A stretch of DNA of 64,000 nt, taken from Sthenelais limicola (lineage: Eukaryota > Annelida > Polychaeta > Phyllodocida > Sigalionidae). Of this stretch, positions 36,601 through 53,798 are shown piece by piece; the first letter of the stretch is position 1, and each line of letters starts with the position of its first letter. Made by a program: the position numbers and the translations under genes. Under the pieces are notes generated by a model, which ran no database searches, was not told the origin of the DNA, and was given only the letters and a program-made list of their open reading frames with translations. Location of the stretch: assembly GCA_942159475.1 (NCBI GenBank), contig OW804096.1, positions 128,702,941 to 128,766,940 on the forward strand, written 5' to 3'.

Positions 36601-36999
36601 AGTTTTCCGAAAAGGATTATCCCAAATTATTCAATTTTGAATTTAAATAGACATGTCTTCTAGTGAGAAGTCCAGAAGTTATTTCTTGTTACACGGTAAA
36701 CGAAAGACAATTCCAGCTATTCTTTTGGGAGGACTTCCCGAACGCTTGTGAAAGAATGTTTCCCAGACGGGAAAAATATTAGTTTAAAATTGGCGCGAAA
36801 AACCTCTGTGGGTAATTCATAAAAATGATACCGTTGGCGTCAAGTGAACCTAATTATCTATGACCATGTGTTCAGCCAACTTACCTGTTTTCAAATCACC
36901 TAGGTAGATGTACAGTTGAACGCTGAAATGTGTGGGGTTGTAGACGTGGCCTCTCGAGAAATATATATGCTGGGCATACATAGAGATTGTCTCTCATAT
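33664..36999. other. GLMP 3' flank and intergenic DNA, no further gene recognised
   Basis: The first part is GLMP 3' UTR of unknown length; ATTAAA at about 33745 and AATAAA at about 35310 are candidate polyadenylation signals. A (GT)n tract followed by a G run lies at 34640-34682. No other exon was supported. Confidence 0.4.
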
Positions 37000-37000
37000 A

Positions 37001-38468
37001 TATATGAGCAATTCCACCAAAAGTGCATCATTTGGGTTAAAATACAACAACTCCTCCAGAGGCTAAAATATTTATCTGAGATTATTTTCGTTATTATTTT
37101 CGGATCCAGGGAAAAAAAGTCGCCTAGGGGGAAGTATCCTACAATGTTTTTTGTTTTTTTTTAATCGTGAGGCCAAGAAAATGCTTATTTTTCTACCAGA
37201 ATCACCCATAAAACACGCCGATTTTCCTATCAGAATCACTGTTTAAAAAATGCAGCCAGTATTTTTTGGGGAAAAACTTATAAATATTCTCGATATAATG
37301 GGTTTTATGGGCATAATGGGCCAGAGGGACAATGATTACTCTTAAATAATATGTTTTTTAGATAAAAAATCTATATTTTCAACTTTTCAATTCATTTCTT
37401 GATGATATTATGTAAAGTTGATTATGGGGTAGCCCCTGTCACCGTAACGGGGGTCTAAATTTTCTTTTGAACATATAGACCTAGAAGAACTAAAAATGAA
37501 TCCCCTCCTTACCACCATTACTTATATCATTGTTTATGATCAGTACATCCATTATATTCATTGAAAAATCTCCAGCTAATTCTTTCTTACTAAATAATGG
37601 GTTAGAATTCTGAAAAAAGTTTGGGGGAATATTAATGTCGCCGTAACGGGGGTCTAGGTTTCAGCAATAAATAAATTAATATTAGCATAAATTATTTTCT
37701 ATAAGCATTATAATGTGTAAGAAACACAAGGGAAAATAAATAAATACACAATTTTTTTTGGTCATACTTGAGATGGTAGCAACAAGCAAAAACAGTATGT
37801 CGCCGTAACGGGGGTCTAGAGGGGGTGGGGGTCTGGAGGGGGGTTGAAACTATTTTTTTAAAAATTTCCCTCACTAATTTTTCCTCTAAATACCTAAATA
37901 TAACTTATATCTACCTTCATAAACAACCAAAACGAGTATGCAACTCAAATTAACAGAAAAACGAGGGGGAAACTATGTTATTGATAGTTTTGTACATATT
38001 CCAGATATAATGGATTATATGTACATAATTGGCCAGAAGGTCAATGACGTATGACCTTTGCCACGGCCATTACCATTACCATACAGTTTTTTGGCAGTAA
38101 CTTTTCTTCTAGTCGGGATATTTTCACAAACTAAAGAGTGTTATGGCCCTTATGCCAAGGCCTATCAAGTACACACTGATTTGAAACATTATGCATGTAT
38201 ATTCATTATTTATTTCTAATTTTAATCATTTATGTTGAAATATTTATCTTTCCCTCTGCCCTTACCATCAGAATTCAGGTCACAGTATCTGCCGAGCTGC
38301 CCTGACCACAATATTTATCATTAACGTTCCCAATTCCGTCTATTATTAGCAGCAATATATCTAGTTTATGTATGAGAAAAAATAAATACATGGAAGCAAT
38401 TTAAAAAAATGATAAATTTTCAGCCTTGGATGGCCAAATGATGCATTTTTGGTGGAATTGCTCATATA
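37001..38468. mobile_element. 1.47-kb TIR element with internal direct repeats
   Basis: The left end TATATGAGCAATTCCACCAA continues to tgcatcatttgg (37001-37036). It is matched inverted at 38434-38468 over about 35 bp with one or two differences. TA dinucleotides flank both ends, compatible with a TA target site. Inside, the 20-base motif GTCRCCGTAACGGGGGTCTA occurs three times (about 37438, 37634, 37800). A block starting gatataatgg is repeated at about 37293 and 38003. No transposase ORF is present. Confidence 0.75.
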
Positions 38469-39063
38469 TCCATGCATACAGGTCAAACATAGCAACCCCA
38501 TGACACCCTATTCATGTAATTTCTGATGGTTCTGGGCGGAAAGCACAATGTGGCAATAATTTATCATCCTATTTGTAGTGGTAAACATTGGGATGTGCAG
38601 GCTCTTTAGCTTTTGTAGTTTATATCCACATAGAGCAATTATCCACATGCTGACATCCCCACCGTTGTTGATGGAGATTGTTGTTTAAATACTTGATGTA
38701 TACATTCAAAATCTCATGCCATGTCAACTCAAAAAAATTACCAATAGATTATTCGAATGGATTTTTCAAAATTCGTTCCACTGATCTCATGTGATTGCTT
38801 CCGCTGGTATTGGTGCTCAAGTTAAATAGTAGATATGTTAGGGTCACGAATAACGAGGTGTATAATAGTGTCATATATCCATACTACTGTGATATCGATC
38901 TGTAAGTCGGACACCCACAAATGGGGTGTTTGGATAGGGATGGAGCATTAATTCAAAGGAAATAAGCAGTAATAGCCCACTCTCATGAGCTTTCCAATTA
39001 ATGGCCAATGGTTAATGGGGTCATTTCATGATTTGATGACCCCATACACTTGTGTCAATTGAC

Positions 39064-39411
39064 AGGGTTCCCTTAGTCTTGGGAGACTTGAATTTTAAGG
39101 ACTTTTAAATACTCAAAATAAAGACTTTTTAAGGACGGGAAAGGTTCTGATGATTGTGTCGGGGAAGGGGTCTGCAAAGGCAAGAGGCACATCATACATA
39201 GAGGGGGGATTGTGGGATTTCTCCCTGCAAGAAAATTGTGAAAATATACTCGTTAAATGACTTGAGGTCTTATGGTGCATTTGAACTGAATTATGAAGCC
39301 GATGGGGAAATTGTCTACCAATTTTTAAGGGCTCAAAACTAAATTGAATGATTTTTAGGGCCTTAAAATATTTTCATTTTTAATGACTTTGAATGATGTG
39401 TGGGAACCCCG
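39064..39411. mobile_element. Possible short element with GGGTTCCC ends
   Basis: The left end agggttcccttagtcttggg and the right end gtgtgggaacccc are inverted for about 9 bp. The inner flanks (ttttaaggactttt left, ccttaaaatatttt right) are also roughly complementary. Resembles a small hAT-type MITE. No target duplication was established. Confidence 0.4.
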
Positions 39412-39800
39412 AATGGGGCTACCATATTTGTAGCCTAGCCATACTTCCCTACAACAGCAATTATAATAGTGGCTCTTCTATGCATACTCAGAGGATTATA
39501 GTTGGTAACCGAAATGCCCAGGAATTCAGTCATTGAAATAGCCGCAATATTTGTATAGAATACTCATGCAAAAATGTAAAATTATCACGTTTAATTGCGT
39601 CTTCCTATAAATCCCCGTTTCTTACCTTACGGCAATGCATCTTTTTCACAACATTTAGTAATCAAACGCACCATTTGAAAATCCACATATGCATGGTAGT
39701 ATAGTAATATCAGAGTACCGTACTCATCATACAGTAATGATTTCAGGCAAACATTTCAACATTCCAGAAACAAGAGGCAACATATCTCTGAAAACATAAC

Positions 39801-39806
39801 TTTATT
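39801..39806 (-). terminator. Polyadenylation signal of MRPL54
   Basis: AATAAA on the minus strand, 75 nt after the MRPL54 stop codon. Confidence 0.6.
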
Positions 39807-39880
39807 ATTCTATGTACATATATTTACTTATGTCAATACATGGAGAACTCCTATAGGCACCAAGGGACAACTTGAAAATG

Positions 39881-42456
39881 CTAAAAATTCTTCCATCGGA
39901 ATTGAGTCTTTTGATGTAATCTCGTCTTCTTCATGTCCATCTTTCTAACTGCCTTCCAGTACACTTTAGAATCTGGGTCAAGTTGATCGAGGGGCACTGG
40001 CTCTTTATCAGTACGCAACTCCCACAACCAGTCAGGATATTCATGGTCCTCTTTTAAGACAGGGTCAGCTCCTTCCTTCATGATGTTCCCACCGCATAAC
40101 ATAGTTGTCAGCTTCACTGGATCAGTTTCAATATCGTCGTAATGTTTCTTGGGCTGTACGGCTGCAGCGCCTCCTTTCCCTTTTGCTGCAATATAAAAAT
40201 AAATGATGTCATACATAAGGAAACACAAAGATAATACAGATGCCAACTTAAAAATAGGCCTGGTATTTTCTAGCTGGTCTATGATAAGCCTGGCTGACAT
40301 GTCTGTGGTGAGTGTCTAGCAGGATAACGAAAGGCCCGGTAAGTATTATGGCCTGGATAGGGTAAACAACCCCTATTACCTTCCCACTAGTGATTGAATG
40401 GGGGAAAGGGTCAGTTAGAGATGGCTTAGCCGGAGCATTTATCTACACTAATAATTATTATATCTATAGAGATGGACAGCAGACCTACACCAAAATAGGG
40501 GATGCAACATTACTGTTTCAATGGAAATCCTCCCCCGATTATAACCCAAGTAGTCTCTACTATTCCATATAAAGATGGATCTTTATATATAAATGGACAA
40601 AAATAGGGGGAGAAAACATGACTGCTTCATTGGGAAAAACTTTAAATATGTGGAACACCTACTAAATGTTTTTGATTGATTTGATAACATGGATACATGA
40701 CAGTTACTATGAAATTTTTGGGGCAAATAATTTCTCTGACAAATATGTAGCCTACTTTCAAAAGATTCACTGGGCCGAGCTGCCGCGCAAGTGGGCCGAC
40801 TTGGTTTTGGGCCGACTTGACCAACTACCCTTTCAAAATACTGCTAGATTTTTGCCCATCCCACGCTCGGCTACCCCGATTCGAACTTTTAAATGAGGGA
40901 GAACAAAAGTTAATAAGTCAAGTTAATTTTTCTTAGCTGAAGGTCAATCATTTATTAGAAGGTCAAAGTCTGGATTAATTCCCCTTTTCGCATTTGTTCA
41001 AGATTTTTAAAGTGGCCTTTTAATTTGATTAATCCACACTGTTGTCTGCCTGAGTACCAGTACATCATTTCACGGGTTACGTGTTAATATTTTCCTTTTA
41101 CAAGAAAAATTAAAAGTCTCCAAATTGCAGTTTTAAAGAAATGTGCCAAAATTGTCTAGAAACGCTTATCTCCATTGGTCTATCAAACAATTAACATGCA
41201 AGGAAGTCACCTATCTTTTAGCTTGCATGGAGTCAGACTTATTATACCTGTAGTGTTACACAGTACAAACTAAAACATATACATGTAATAACGATATACG
41301 GTAATTTAGACGAATCATTTCGTTTTGGTGTATTTAGTTCTATTGAAACGGGAGTTCTCTCAAGCCTTGTCCTGAATAGAATTATGGGAATACAGCAGCT
41401 TCTAAAAAGTTTTTAAAACAAATTTAAGTTAGTCTAAGAAATGCATGCAGATCACCACGAAATGCATTAAATTGTTTTCTACTCTATGACTATGTACCTA
41501 CAGAAATTAATTTCATTCTTTTTTTATTCACGTGGAAATCTCACACATTGTAAAATACTGTAGTGTAACTGTATTACACTTTAGGCCCACCATGATGCCA
41601 AAATAAACGTACCTGGTACTATAAACAGATTCTATATATAAGCACAATAACTGACAATGTTTCACACTGAAGTCTAAACTAATATTTCCAATACCGTACG
41701 TAGGCCTACTCAGTATGAGGAACTGTTCATTTTTAACCACGGGGGTGGGAGAGGAAAATATTTAGGAGGGGGGGGGCCCTTTTTGGGACAGAATCTGAGG
41801 GGGAGGGGGGGGGGGGCAACTTTTTTTGCACAGACACTGAAGGGGACTCAGATTCAGAACTACAATGATGTATGGGGGTGTCAAGAAATTTTTTTCAAGG
41901 GGGGGGGGGGGGGGGGGGGGCACGAAATAATTTAGCCCGAGAAATTCTGACTGGCTCTGCTCTAATTTACTGCTGGTCGCTCCGTAGGTTAGGGTCTGGG
42001 AGCCCGGGCTAGAAATAATTTTGCCTACCGGTACCCCCCCCCCCCCCCATAAACTATAGGCCTATAGGCTATAATGGCTATAGGGGTATCATGTATTGTA
42101 GGTAGTGATACCCTCGGTTCGGGCTGTGCACCAAGCTAATATCTTTTAGCAGGACACGCCAAACAAACTCTGAGCGGAGAGATCGTGTCAAGAGTCTCTC
42201 GATCGGGCTAGGCATGCCCTTGCACTGGCCTTCCCGTGGGTGCTTGGCTAAGCCGAAACTGCGAAAGCCGGGCGCCGGGACCAATTATCTCAGGCCAAAT
42301 GATAAAGGAAGACCAGAATTCTACCGAAATTGAACGCCTACCTTTCGAAACTTTTTTGACAGCATAACTAGCCCTTGGTACAACCACAATGGAGTGACAA
42401 TGACAGATATTTCTTGATGTGCTAAGTGCAACTCGAAGGGCGGCGATGGAAGCCAT
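39881..42456 (-). CDS. MRPL54: Mitochondrial large ribosomal subunit protein mL54
   Basis: Metazoan mitochondrial ribosomal protein of the large subunit. Exon 1 is 42342-42456 and exon 2 is 39881-40185, split by a 2.2-kb intron with GT-AG ends (AAAG|GTAGG and TTGCAG|CA). Joined in phase they give 139 residues; human mL54 has 138. The first ~35 residues (MASIAALRVALSTSRN...) are a basic, serine-rich mitochondrial targeting sequence. Family landmarks are CGGNIMKEGADPV, the EYPDWLWEL block, and the C-terminal KK-x-LHQKTQFRWKNF basic tail. The first ATG of the longer open frame 11 codons upstream is less likely, since a targeting peptide begins cleanly at MASIAAL. Confidence 0.93.
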
Positions 42457-42869
42457 CTTGGTTTTGTGGGTGCGCGATACCTTAACCAATTTACTAGGTT
42501 CATCCTTTCAGAGACAATTGAAGATACTGATTATGTGTTTGTATATGATTAAATGCTACCAAATTTTATAAAAGAGCAGAAGACTAGGATTTTAATCAAA
42601 AGAATTTTTCAGATATGTTATTATCCATCAAATTATTGTCTTTGAATCGCGCACTTACCTCAATACAGTATGGCGCCCTCCATTGAGTCCATGTGCAAGC
42701 CAGCTGGAAGTTTTCTTGGAAACGATCTATAATTATTTATTATGGAATTAAATGCCTTAATCATTTAAAGGTAAGATGTACCAGTTTCGACAGCACGAAA
42801 TTGCCATTGTTATGTATGTCAGTCATTCGGTGGATCTTCCTTGTTCCTCTGGATGGACTGGTGTGCCCC

Positions 42870-43790
42870 AGGACGGTAGCGCCCTAGTCAGCGAACCTGT
42901 CTCTGCATCTCTCGAGATAGTATCGGGACATACGCAGAGATCGCAGGACTGTAGCGCCCTGGCCTGGATGCTAGGGCCCCGGCCTTGGATCGAAGCACCC
43001 ACGGCCTGGATCGAAGCCCCCAGACAGTTATACACTAATAGTCTAAACAATACCAAAACTAAACCTAAACCTAAACCTTATTAAAATTGGTGGTCCTAAG
43101 GCTAAGTCAGTAAATGGGGTAGTGAACTGTCCCGAGTGAAAATAGACTAATAAAAGTAAATTAATTGACTAGTAAACGGTTAGGGCACTTCGATCCAAGC
43201 CATGGGCGCTTCGATCCAAGGCAGGGGCATGTGAGTCCGGGCGCTAGACCCTAGGGTCTTGGCGCTACGATCCCGGGGTGCTTGGGTCCCGCCTCCTATG
43301 CAGAGGCAGGTTCGCTGACTAGTAGCAGACAGTAGCGTCTAGCCCCCAGACTGAAGATCCCCGGCCATCGATAGAAGCGCCCGACCGTTTACTAGTCAAA
43401 TAATTAGTTTTATTAGTCTATTTTTACTTGGGACAGTCTCATTTGATGGCACCGCTAAATTGTAATTGTAATGGGCGCTACGGTCCAAGGCTGGGGCGCT
43501 ACGATCCAGGCTGGGGTGCTACTGTCCAAGGGCGCTACGGTCCCGGGTGCTACTGTCCCGCGATCGTAGCAGAACCTTACAATTTAGCGGTGCCGTCAAA
43601 TGTGATTTAACACTAAACAATATCAAAACTAACCCTAAACCTAACCTTAAATTGGTGGTCCTAAGACTAAGTAAGTACAGGGGGTAGGCCTAGTGGACTG
43701 TTCTGAGTAAAAATAGACTAATAAAAGTAGGCCTATTAAATAACTTGACTAGTAAATGGTCCAGGCGCTACGATCCAAGCTGTGGGCTGA
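42870..43790. repeat. Foldback minisatellite with nested direct and inverted repeats
   Basis: Units of the type gggcgctacgatccaaggc occur in both orientations (inverse at 42945-43020, forward at 43465-43560). A ~165-bp block from cactaatagtctaaacaata to gatccaag (about 43033-43200) recurs directly at about 43610-43785. The sequence ctagtcagcgaacctg at 42885-42905 recurs inverted at 43305-43325. A telomere-like run of cctaaa words (43058-43078) is part of the block. No ORF is credible here. Confidence 0.85.
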
Positions 43791-44442
43791 AAAAATAACT
43801 ACCAAAATAGCAATCAAATCCCTCCCATTTATTTATGATGATTTCATAAAAAAAACTTGTTGAAAACCAATTTCCTTTTCAAGTTGTGGGAAACACATTT
43901 CATAGAGGCTCTATCTACATAGTTGCCCTGGTATCCATCAATACTAAAACAAAATCCGGTTAAAATTTGTCTATTTGAACATGACATGACCCAGCCTAAG
44001 GATAGAGATTAGATTAATTTAGTATTTATAGTACGGTACATTGCCATAGCGCTCTCTCAAGGAAAGCAACTCAGAACTGACAATTTTAACTTTTATAATA
44101 TAACATTCTGAGCTAGCAATAGCACGTCCCCCTAAATTCCTAACGATAATCTACGGTATGGCATTGACTCATTTTAGAACGCAAATACGTTACCATAGTT
44201 ACATATGATCATTTTGCACTCTGGTACCAGGGAAGTAGGCCTATTATATATGGGATACAGTATATATATACCTTCTGATACTATACTACGAGTCTTGATT
44301 GACTTTCTACTACATTTAGGTGGTCGACTTGTCCCTGATATTATTTCATTAATATGATTTTAGTTTTAAATAATACTTACGGTACTATTTTCTTCTTCAT
44401 TTTCAGGTTTATGAACAGTCGACAAATTCATAACCTTCAATC
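43791..44442. other. AFG2B upstream region
   Basis: Contains a decayed copy of the 25.7-kb repeat family (to about 43910). At 44391-44406 a pyrimidine tract ending tttcag|gttt looks like a splice acceptor 37 bp before the AFG2B ATG. The 5' UTR is probably split, with a first non-coding exon further upstream that was not located. Confidence 0.5.
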
Positions 44443-48506
<4,064 letters not shown>

Positions 48507-48665
48507 CAAGGGGTCTAAAGCTATTGAGAAAGTGATGTAAATATTTGCAATTGTTTTAGATTGCCAATGGATCGTATTACTTATTATCTGTGATGAATTG
48601 GCACTTCGGGTTACCTAACAAACTCGAACACGAAGAACTTTGTACTTAAACTTAAGGATTTTCGT

Positions 48666-48671
48666 AATAAA
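48666..48671 (+). terminator. Polyadenylation signal of AFG2B
   Basis: AATAAA 160 nt downstream of the stop codon, the first such hexamer after the gene. Confidence 0.5.
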
Positions 48672-51600
48672 TAGTGCCAGAGCTATGTATAGCTCTGATC
48701 GTGCCAACTTATGTAGGTGAATTGTAACAATCAATGAGATAGAACACTGGTCGTTTTGATTTTGGAAAAATAATCAGTTTATTGCCTGCTAGAAATTGTG
48801 TGCAAATTAGGCAACGCAATTAGTGAAACCACTTCTTGAAGCAAAAGTTGGTTGAAGGATGGCGGCTCCTATGGCAAGTACTAGTATAATGGATGAATCA
48901 ATACAACAATGTAATTACCAGACCATTACTCCAATGCCTACCGTCTACTAAGATTCAGTATATATTTTTGACGCTTCAATGTATTATTTGCAGAATAACG
49001 TGTCTACTTGTCTCACTATATAATATACTTGCACAATATTGGTACATCAACATCTAACAAGTGTTTGTCTCACTATTAGGATTTTACTAGTTACACTATT
49101 TATTGTCATACTTGGTTAGTATATACAATAAGGACATCCCTGTGTAATAGAGAGGGAAGCTCCATCATAATCCTTTATTATTTGTCCAGACTAATCAATC
49201 TAAAGATATCATACACCGCCTTAATCGCCAAATGAAACATCACGATTTATGTGCATGCTTAGTTGCATTAATAAACTATAAATAACTTAATTTGTTTCAA
49301 ACGTGTTATATTCATTTCATTTACTTACATATATACCCTGTGAATTAAAATTACCTGGTTCACATGGTTCACCATTATTATTGCAAATTTTGAAAATATA
49401 TTCAGAATTCTATTTACAGATCTAACGATTGCAAGTTGATAACATTTCCCCGACCACTTTTAATTGGATGTAATGGTTAGAACATCTTGGATTAACTAAC
49501 TTGAAACCGTATACCGATCTTGGATGTGAACTCGCCGCACTGACAAGTGTTAAAACGAGTGAAAACCTACAATAACAAGTATGTTTTCAATGAAAATGAC
49601 TGACACATTTTTTTCAATTGACGGTGGAGGTTCGCGAGTTCTATCTAACACAAAAGCCAGGGACTAAGGAATAGAATCGTGTAGCCGAAACCTCGCAGCA
49701 CCATGTATATATCTTACACCGATGGACAGTCAGCAGGTCGTCGGCTACAGATAATAACACTGTCATCTATTTGCTTCCATTAAGGAATAGAATGCGTAAA
49801 AACGCCATGTTCTGTTTTTTAGTATAATATACCGGTTGTAGATTAGGATACATAATCTATGGCGCTATGACTACAATGAATACTTCTGGAGTGTTAGGAA
49901 AATTTAGGCATTCAAGGAAATAAGTATTCTTGAGTCCATAGTTACTTCTGTGCCACCGGTACGAACCGTCCTTTTATGGACCACTATGCCTTCACAGATC
50001 GCGTACTTATTTCATTTTTCCCTTCTCAGGTGGAATGCAATTAAAGGTGAAATATACGTAGAATATGTAGTTTACATTTGTAGATTGTGGATAAATGACC
50101 ATAGTTAACACAGAAAATGCCTGACTCAAGATGTTTTCTTCTAATCAGATATATAATAAGTATACATCTAAAGCTAGATTTTTTCTTTCAAGTCAGATAT
50201 ATATAACTGTATGATTTATACATACATCATATATACACATTCTAGAAGCCATCTGCGACATGTTAAAAAGGCAGTGTTTTGTACACACGCACTAGAGTGT
50301 CTGAATATTGCAATTTAAAGTGGATTTTCCATTTGCCTTTAACCCGAACAAAAGGTACAGTATTAAGAAAATACATTTGGTGGGAAAATTGGTGGGCGTC
50401 CGTGATAACGGTTCCAATAAGTATGTTTCTTCACACTAGCCCAATAAAACATAGACAGTCATTTATCTCACGGTTCACGAAGACAGGGATGAGGGATCAA
50501 GAGTTCATGAACACCTAATTCACCAATTTGTAGAACTATACACTCAATATATATGTATCTACTATATAAAACCCATTCACCGTCTCAAAAAATAAAAGTT
50601 CAGTTCATGTTTCTTTTCCTTTATCGGTCTGGGTGGCTGCGAACGTTAGTTTTTTCCTCTACATTTAACATCCAACAAAGATTGCTTTCAACGCAGTAAA
50701 ATATAATTAAGGGACTTATTTTCTAGAAGGCAGGCTGGAGGAAACCCCAGATTATGTTTAATATAAGTGATTAAATATCACTACTACTATTCACGACAGA
50801 ATCCTCAAATCAGCAACAAAATTGTCCATAGTGAAATGGTTTTACTTAGACATCAATTGCATCTACGTAGTGCAACCAATAAGATTACACTTGACATGCA
50901 TTTATCCAACAAGACTACCTAAGACTAACACTAAGAATCGCCAACTGACACGGATGGTATACTTATAACTTTAAGGATTAAAATACAGTCTGTATCCATC
51001 ATGATCAATTCCTTAAATAGTTCATCTTGGTTTCGAACCCAGCCCAAAGATTACACTGTAGTGGTGCACTATACACTGCTTGAAATTTTTTGGTGTTTTT
51101 TTTTTTGTCTTTTAAGTGTTTTCTTTCACTTCTCATGACCTCAGACTACAATTCCACTGGCATTGCTCTACGTTAGGTTGGTCCCGGAACACATTTGTCT
51201 CAGCTCTCTCACTTATCTTTTAATGTAAAAGTCTATAACATTAGGAGCCTGGCAAGCACGAACAGGAATTTGAGCCGTATCGTGCTTCTTTGTTTTGTTC
51301 TGAAAGGCTACAACACATTTATATATATATTTGCTCACGAGTACATTGAGCATCGAGATGGTGGGAACAATGAATGGGAAACCTACTGACATGACAATCC
51401 AGGCACTGCTTTTCTTCTTCAGCTCATCATGCCATTCATAGCGCTGATGTTAAGGGAAAGTAATATGAAAAAAATAGTGATTCTTTATCCCTATTCTAGC
51501 AAGAGCTATGAGTGCAAACTTAGCGATCTCAACGATATCATGTATAGTATATATATATTCACCTTGTTTTACAATTCTCTCTTCAGTACTAATCAATACG

Positions 51601-53798
51601 TATAACCTTTTTTCAACAGACACTGTTGACAGTGTTGCTTGTATATACAGCAGGATCTAGACTAACAATAAAGTGTGAGCCAATTAGTATTAAGAACAAA
51701 GGTGAGCATGTCTGTTGACTTATCTTGAACCATAGGACTTATAAGACTAAGTATAAGTTAACTGGCGCGATCCTTATTAGTGGAGATATCGATAAATTAG
51801 ATCATTAAAATTTGAACAAACGTCTTGAGAAGATGGATTACAATTACAGTAGAATACATGGACGCATGCAGAATAATTTCACTTCATTACATTTTAAGCG
51901 ATCGCCACTAATCTGGAGAATCCGATGGTTGCAATGGAATTTGGCACATAACCCAACATGAACCAAAACTAGCTTGACCACCAGGAACCAAATACCAGTT
52001 GCAATTATTATTCTCTACAGCTACAACCTTAAGGTTCGTAATAGTACCATTTCATATCATTGGAATGTAATTTGTATTAAAACGCAATTGTCAGATTAAG
52101 AGTACAAGAGGTAACAGACGGTATGCCTTCACACTAAAAGGCTTCCCTACACTCAACCTTCCTATATGTGTGGACCGGATGACCCAATTACCAATTAACA
52201 GGCCAATTATTGCTAATTCAATGAACAGACCTTCGGACCCTGCCAACAGTCTGAGATCACTTTTGTATGTACTTAGGCCGTCGTGAGACAAATGGCAGTT
52301 GTTGTGTGGCACTTTCTTCAGCGCTAAGCAACATGAACTTTTTTTTGTCGCCTGTGAATGTAGAAATGCTTCCTGAAACTTACTGAAGGCCATAACGAAG
52401 GATTCCTACAGTCACAACATTCTGACCACCCTAACACTTCATAAATCAGACTGAAATATGAAGAGGCATATTTCAAACACAAAAAAAATAGTTTGATGGA
52501 AAGAACAGAATTAGACTTATAATTTCTGGGGAAGTAATTCGTCACAAGGAACACCATCCACAAAGTCTGTGTTCTTTCAATATTGGATGTACATTCGTAT
52601 AGCATGGAGGTAATTCAATCTGATAGTAAAGTTCTCATCCATAATTTTCATCCATAATTCTTCACATCGTATAATTGTCATCAAATATTGTAAAATAAAG
52701 ATACAGGGAAAGAATTTTGATAACGCAATCAGATTCAGCTGACTCTTGCGTTTTGACTCGATGGTAATATCTTGATCGCATGATGTTACTCTCCGTTGTT
52801 TCTCGTTTCACCGCTGTATGGCGTCATTAGGTGCCAGCACCATCTGGGAGCAGTTTCAGTAGAATCTCTCCAGATTACAGCACGAGCGTTAATGCAAGAA
52901 AGCTTAGCACTTCCACACTGACACACCAACAGTTCCAGCCCAGCTGTTAACTGCTGAAAGCGTTATACATTAACTTAAACTCATTGCAAACATAAGGATA
53001 AAGTATACACAAAAGTTCCTAAAAGAAGAGAGATATCCTGCTTAGAAACAGAGCATCTTCGGTGGTCATAACTGAAACAAGTTCTTCATTCTATACGGGA
53101 CTTCTTGACATCGAAATCTGCTGCCAAAGTGGAGACACTTGCCATATAAAGATATAATACACGTATATCATATATATCAAACATATACCATTTTCTTTGT
53201 GTATCGGGAACAATCACAGAATTCAAAGCAGAATGAATTGCACTGCAGTCTTCTGAATAATTACAAAAGAATTTTTGAGCTTAAATAAACGTTTCCATTG
53301 CTTCATTGATACCCGGGAATATAATACATTCTTGAAGAGAACTCTAAAGCGATCCGTTTACGTATTATTTCATCCGCGGGACATTTAACCAAAGTATTGT
53401 TTCCTTTGAATAAGAGCTCATAAAAAGCGCATCTATCAGTTGTAGGTTATCGCTCACTACATAGCCAAGGCTAACCTTGCATAGGAACGTCACAGCCACA
53501 GTAAAATCGCGGCTTCATACTAACATATGCGATGCCCACAATGACATATTTTCCCTTTGGTAAGATGTCATATATCATACATTATTAGATATACAAGAAG
53601 GTAATATTGCTGTATCATTAGTGACATTGATTTAATACTCTAATATCTACTACCCACGAAGAACAATAAACATTCCGCGCGTCCAATGTTGAAAAGGTGG
53701 CAAGTGCCCTCACTCTGGCTTATAAGGAGGAGCCTCATTCCCTCTCTCAAGCAGATGACCGATGTGTAAACGCGTTGGAGAAAACCCTCGGGTGCAAT
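48672..53798. other. Intergenic region between AFG2B and endophilin, no gene recognised
   Basis: The two genes converge here, so the distal part probably contains the endophilin 3' UTR (minus strand). Open frames such as 52091-52393 (-) show no domain. No tRNA, TIR or LTR structure was recognised. Confidence 0.4.

Noticed and set aside
41764..42050. Long G and C runs that might be regulatory G-quadruplexes
   Set aside because: Several homopolymers longer than 15 bases close together in the MRPL54 intron; length there is unreliable in reads and assembly, so no claim is made.
51020..51050. ggtttcgaaccc, resembling a tRNA T-arm B-box
   Set aside because: No acceptor stem, anticodon arm or A-box in the correct spacing.
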